Source: an uncultured Collinsella sp. (GTDB lineage Bacteria; Actinomycetota; Coriobacteriia; Coriobacteriales; Coriobacteriaceae). From it: a stretch of 64,000 nucleotides of DNA. The translations under genes and the position numbers were made by a program. This document shows, piece after piece, positions 61,643 to 64,000 of the stretch; the first letter of the stretch is position 1; each line of letters begins with the position of its first letter. The notes beneath the pieces were generated by a model. That model saw nothing but the letters and a program-made list of their open reading frames with translations. It was not told where the DNA came from and did not search any database. Location of the stretch: NCBI GenBank assembly GCA_900544865.1, contig UQXA01000006.1, forward strand, positions 15,028-79,027. The letters run 5' to 3'.

Positions 61643-61690
61643 AGGGACAGGTTTATTTTGGTAGGTTTTATCTGCGCAAACGTCAAAACC
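61643..61690 (+). repeat. GGGACAGGTTTATT dispersed repeat, copy
   Basis: AAAGGGACAGGTTTATTTTGG and the next bases (GGTTTTATCTGCGCAAACGTC) match 29463-29512 and, reversed, 31270-31307. The core GGGACAG recurs once more in the terminator loop that follows. Confidence 0.7.
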
Positions 61691-61724
61691 GCCGCAAAGG
61701 GACAGACGCCCTTGCGGCGGTTTT
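61685..61724 (+). terminator. Terminator of the ABC importer operon
   Basis: A 13-bp perfect stem AAAACCGCCGCAA (61685-61697 with 61712-61724) ending TTTTCGC; the loop holds AGGGACAG. Confidence 0.85.
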
Positions 61725-61788
61725 CGCATATTATGTCGATAATCCGATATTCAACCAGACATTCTGGCTAAGGACTAAGGAAACTGCC

Positions 61789-63813
61789 ATGAAAAGACTC
61801 CCCCGCCTTGCGTTAGCCGCCGCGTTATTTGCCGGCGCGCTCGCAGGCATCCCAAGCCTCGCTTTCGCGGGGAACCCGCCCGCCGCTATTGACGGCTCTG
61901 TGACCGTCATGCACACCAACGATATCCACGGCAGCTACAAGTACAGCTACAACGCAAGCAAGGGCACCGGCACCGTCGGCTTCGACGGACTGGCGGTCCT
62001 CTATAGCGCCCAGGGCAACGCCCCCGATCTTTTGCTCGATGCGGGCGACACCTTCCACGGACAGTCCTTCGCCACCATGAGCGAGGGCAAGAGCATCGCC
62101 GAGCTCATGGACACCTTCTACGCCGACGGCTACGACGCGACCACGCCGGGCAACCATGACTGGAGCTACGGCGCGGACAAGCTCCGCACCATGACCGGCT
62201 ACAGCACCACCGGCACGCCCTTCGCCATGCTCTGCGCGAACGCGAAGTCTACGAGCGGCGTATGGAGCTCGAGCATCACGAAGACGCTCGATCGCACCTG
62301 GGAGGATAGCGAGGATCACTCCACATTCGACTACAAAATCAAGGTCGGCGTCGTGGGTGCCATGGATGAGTCGCTGGGATTCTCGCTGCGCGCTGACCTG
62401 GTCGCGGGCACGTCGTTCTCGAGTGCCACGAACGCCATCAATACCGAGGCAGAGCAGCTGCGCAAGGAGGGCTGCAACGTTGTCGTCTGTATCGCGCATA
62501 CGCTCAACGCCAAGACCTTTGCCACACGGCTCCGTGGCATCGATGCCCTTATCGCAGGCCACGAGCACATCAACCTTAACGAGAAGGTGACGGGAGCCGA
62601 CGGCAAGACGATCCACGTTGTCGAGGCAGGCAGCGCCTTTGCCGAGGTGGGGCTGCTTTCCATTCCGTACAAGTACGACACCAATGGCACCGAGACGACC
62701 GACGATGACACGATCACGGTCCCTGCAGACGGCAGCGACGAGAAGCTCTACACCGCCAAGAACGTCAACGACCTTTTGGCAGACCCCGACAAGGGCTCCG
62801 ACTACCAAAGCTGCCTTGAAGCCGTCCGCAACAAGATCAAGCCGCTCGACGAGGCCTTTGAAAACGAATCGAACAAGGTGCTCGGCACATCCACCACCAA
62901 CTATTTCTACGGCGAGGACGCCGCAGGCACGCATGGTTGGGAAATGGTGCGCACCACCGATTTCCGTCCCAGCAAGGAGGGCGACACCACCAAGGCCCAG
63001 ACCATCGGCCACGTGATTTGCAGCTCCTATCTTGACCTGACGGGCGCGGACCTCGCTATCGAAAACGCTGGCGGCATCCGCGGCGGCGTCGCGGCGGGCA
63101 ACGTGACCGCCGGCAACGTCATCGCCATCTCGCCCTACGGCAACACCGTGGAGACCTGGGCCATGACCGGCGCGGACTTCCTGGCAGCGCTCGAGCACTC
63201 ACTGCAGATCAGCGACGAGTGCAATCACAGCTACGAGCTTCAGCAAGCCTACGTGGCGGCCGGTCACACCGAGCAGGAGGCGCAAGACAAGTACAAGTGG
63301 CGCGATGACTCTGGCAGCGTTCTCTCCTTTGGCGGCATCAACGTTACGATTGATTGGACGCAGCCCGAAGGCATGCGCATTGTGAGTGCCACACTCACCA
63401 AGGACGGCAGCACGCTCGATCCCACCAAGACCTATACCGTCGCCACCAACAACTACATCATTACCAACACGACCGACTTCCCCACCTTCGCACACGCCAC
63501 CAAGCGCACCGAGTGGGGTACCTGCGAGTCAGCGCTAAGGGCGCTGATCGGGCAGAACGGCTGGGAGAGCAAGATGGCCGGGCTCGCCGGCACCATCGGC
63601 TTCGGCTCCGCAGCCGTGGACCCCACGCCCTCACCGGCCCCGACGCCTAAGCCCTCGCCTAAGACGGACACGACGACCACGAAGGTCATCACCAAGAAGA
63701 CGACCGGTAAGCTCGCCGCAACGGGAGACCGCACGCTGGCAGTAGTTGGCGCGTGCCTTATCGGCGGCATCATCGTCATCATCCTCGGCATTACCTGGAA
63801 GCGTCGACGCTAA
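61789..63813 (+). CDS. Cell-wall-anchored 5'-nucleotidase / UDP-sugar hydrolase family protein
   Basis: A 674-residue secreted metallophosphoesterase. The signal peptide (MKRLPRLALAAALFAGALAG to SLAFA, about residues 1-27) is followed by the metal-binding HTNDIHGSY, LLDAGDTFHG and TPGNHDWSYG, later IAHTLN and IAGHEHINL. The substrate-binding domain has ENAGGIRGGV and the aromatic-stacking segment near 500. A proline-rich spacer (about 610-630) leads to LAATGD, a membrane helix and KRRR. The LAxTG form is typical of class E sortase signals in actinobacteria. It would release nucleosides and phosphate outside the cell. Confidence 0.93.
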   Translation: MKRLPRLALAAALFAGALAGIPSLAFAGNPPAAIDGSVTVMHTNDIHGSYKYSYNASKGTGTVGFDGLAVLYSAQGNAPDLLLDAGDTFHGQSFATMSEGKSIAELMDTFYADGYDATTPGNHDWSYGADKLRTMTGYSTTGTPFAMLCANAKSTSGVWSSSITKTLDRTWEDSEDHSTFDYKIKVGVVGAMDESLGFSLRADLVAGTSFSSATNAINTEAEQLRKEGCNVVVCIAHTLNAKTFATRLRGIDALIAGHEHINLNEKVTGADGKTIHVVEAGSAFAEVGLLSIPYKYDTNGTETTDDDTITVPADGSDEKLYTAKNVNDLLADPDKGSDYQSCLEAVRNKIKPLDEAFENESNKVLGTSTTNYFYGEDAAGTHGWEMVRTTDFRPSKEGDTTKAQTIGHVICSSYLDLTGADLAIENAGGIRGGVAAGNVTAGNVIAISPYGNTVETWAMTGADFLAALEHSLQISDECNHSYELQQAYVAAGHTEQEAQDKYKWRDDSGSVLSFGGINVTIDWTQPEGMRIVSATLTKDGSTLDPTKTYTVATNNYIITNTTDFPTFAHATKRTEWGTCESALRALIGQNGWESKMAGLAGTIGFGSAAVDPTPSPAPTPKPSPKTDTTTTKVITKKTTGKLAATGDRTLAVVGACLIGGIIVIILGITWKRRR

Positions 63814-63881
63814 GCTACACCGCCGGGCCTTGCAGCCCCGCCGCGTAAACCTTATATCGAGCACAGAAGCCCGTCCGAATT

Positions 63882-63905
63882 TGAACTGCGCCCCAAATCT
63901 TGGAC
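63882..63905 (-). mobile_element. Terminal inverted repeat of an IS3-family element (partial)
   Basis: TGAACTGCGCCCCAAATCTTGGAC starts with TG and has the CCCxxAAAxxTTGGAC layout of IS3-family ends. It lies 15 bases from the stop of the truncated transposase, as expected for the right end. The other end lies beyond the window. Confidence 0.65.
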
Positions 63906-63919
63906 GCCCTAAATAGCGA

Positions 63920-64000
63920 CTAGGCCGCGAGGGCCTGATTCCGGAACTCCTCCGGGGTCAGGCCCTTCAATCTCACCTGCCTCCGGCTCGTGTTCCAGTG
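63920..64000 (-). CDS. IS3-family transposase OrfB, C-terminal fragment (cut by window edge)
   Basis: The last 26 codons plus stop read on the minus strand as HWNTSRRQVRLKGLTPEEFR and NQALAA. The ending with NxxRRQ..LKGLTPxEFRNQ is typical of IS3-group (IS150-like) integrase-type transposases. The gene continues past 64000, so whether it is intact is unknown. Confidence 0.85.
   Translation of the reverse strand, partial: HWNTSRRQVRLKGLTPEEFRNQALAA

Overview
The window reads as a GC-rich chromosome segment of a Coriobacteriia-type actinobacterium; a Collinsella-like gut species is the best guess. This rests on gene content and style: a fused AccD-AccA, a FeoA-FeoB fusion, an LAATG wall-anchor signal of the actinobacterial LAxTG type, and intergenic spaces full of short hairpin repeats. 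No 16S rRNA or other formal marker is present. No rRNA, tRNA or CRISPR array was found.

Layout. 86-3253 (+): a U32-family protein and an RluA-type pseudouridine synthase. 3632-5464 (-): a DeoR regulator with a Gfo/Idh/MocA oxidoreductase. 5958-11737 (-): ribosomal operon rplC-rplD-rplW-rplB-rpsS-rplV-rpsC-rplP-rpmC-rpsQ-rplN-rplX, ended by a strong terminator. 12206-15390 (-): a histidine phosphatase, a CDF metal exporter and an orphan PTS EIIC flanked by direct repeats. 15431-24604 (-): a complete type II fatty-acid operon, fabH-acpP-fabK-fabD-fabG-fabF-accB-fabZ-accC-accDA, divergent from birA (+). 25673-29085 (-): the str operon rpsL-rpsG-fusA with rpsJ at its end. 29639-31184 (-): an ECF sigma factor and a membrane-anchored partner. 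31570-42055 (-): rplJ-rplL, galU and rpoB-rpoC. 42560-47747: an aminotransferase, an unknown protein, a uracil/hypoxanthine-DNA glycosylase, a GH13 amylase and an MFS exporter. 47868-50228 (-): feoAB. 50866-54121: a basic amino acid antiporter, a DDAH-type hydrolase and a divergent GntR regulator. 54236-61629: an alpha/beta hydrolase, an orphan PTS EIIA, asnS, a WYL regulator and a three-gene ABC importer. 61789-63813 (+): a wall-anchored 5'-nucleotidase. The last 80 bases hold the end of an IS3-family transposase.

How the genes work together. Most of the window is core machinery: translation, RNA polymerase and lipid synthesis. The usual rpsJ-rplC junction is broken and the lipid operon and its neighbours lie in the gap. 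galU likewise lies between rplL and rpoB. birA supplies biotin ligation for AccB, encoded divergently. The rest is nutrient handling: iron, metal export, arginine-type compounds, sugars, nucleotides and a TrpX-like ABC system.

The most unusual content is non-coding or in one protein tail. Four long palindromes (about 180-210 nt) have different but self-complementary arms around a conserved core with an ATTAA loop, and all lie between minus-strand transcription units, upstream of rplC, rpsL, an ECF sigma gene and rplJ. Two tandem hairpin arrays keep exact periods of 81 and 62 nt. A 19-nt box recurs before rplB, rplC and rpsL. RpoC carries a C-terminal helix-hairpin-helix module resembling the RpoA C-terminal domain.
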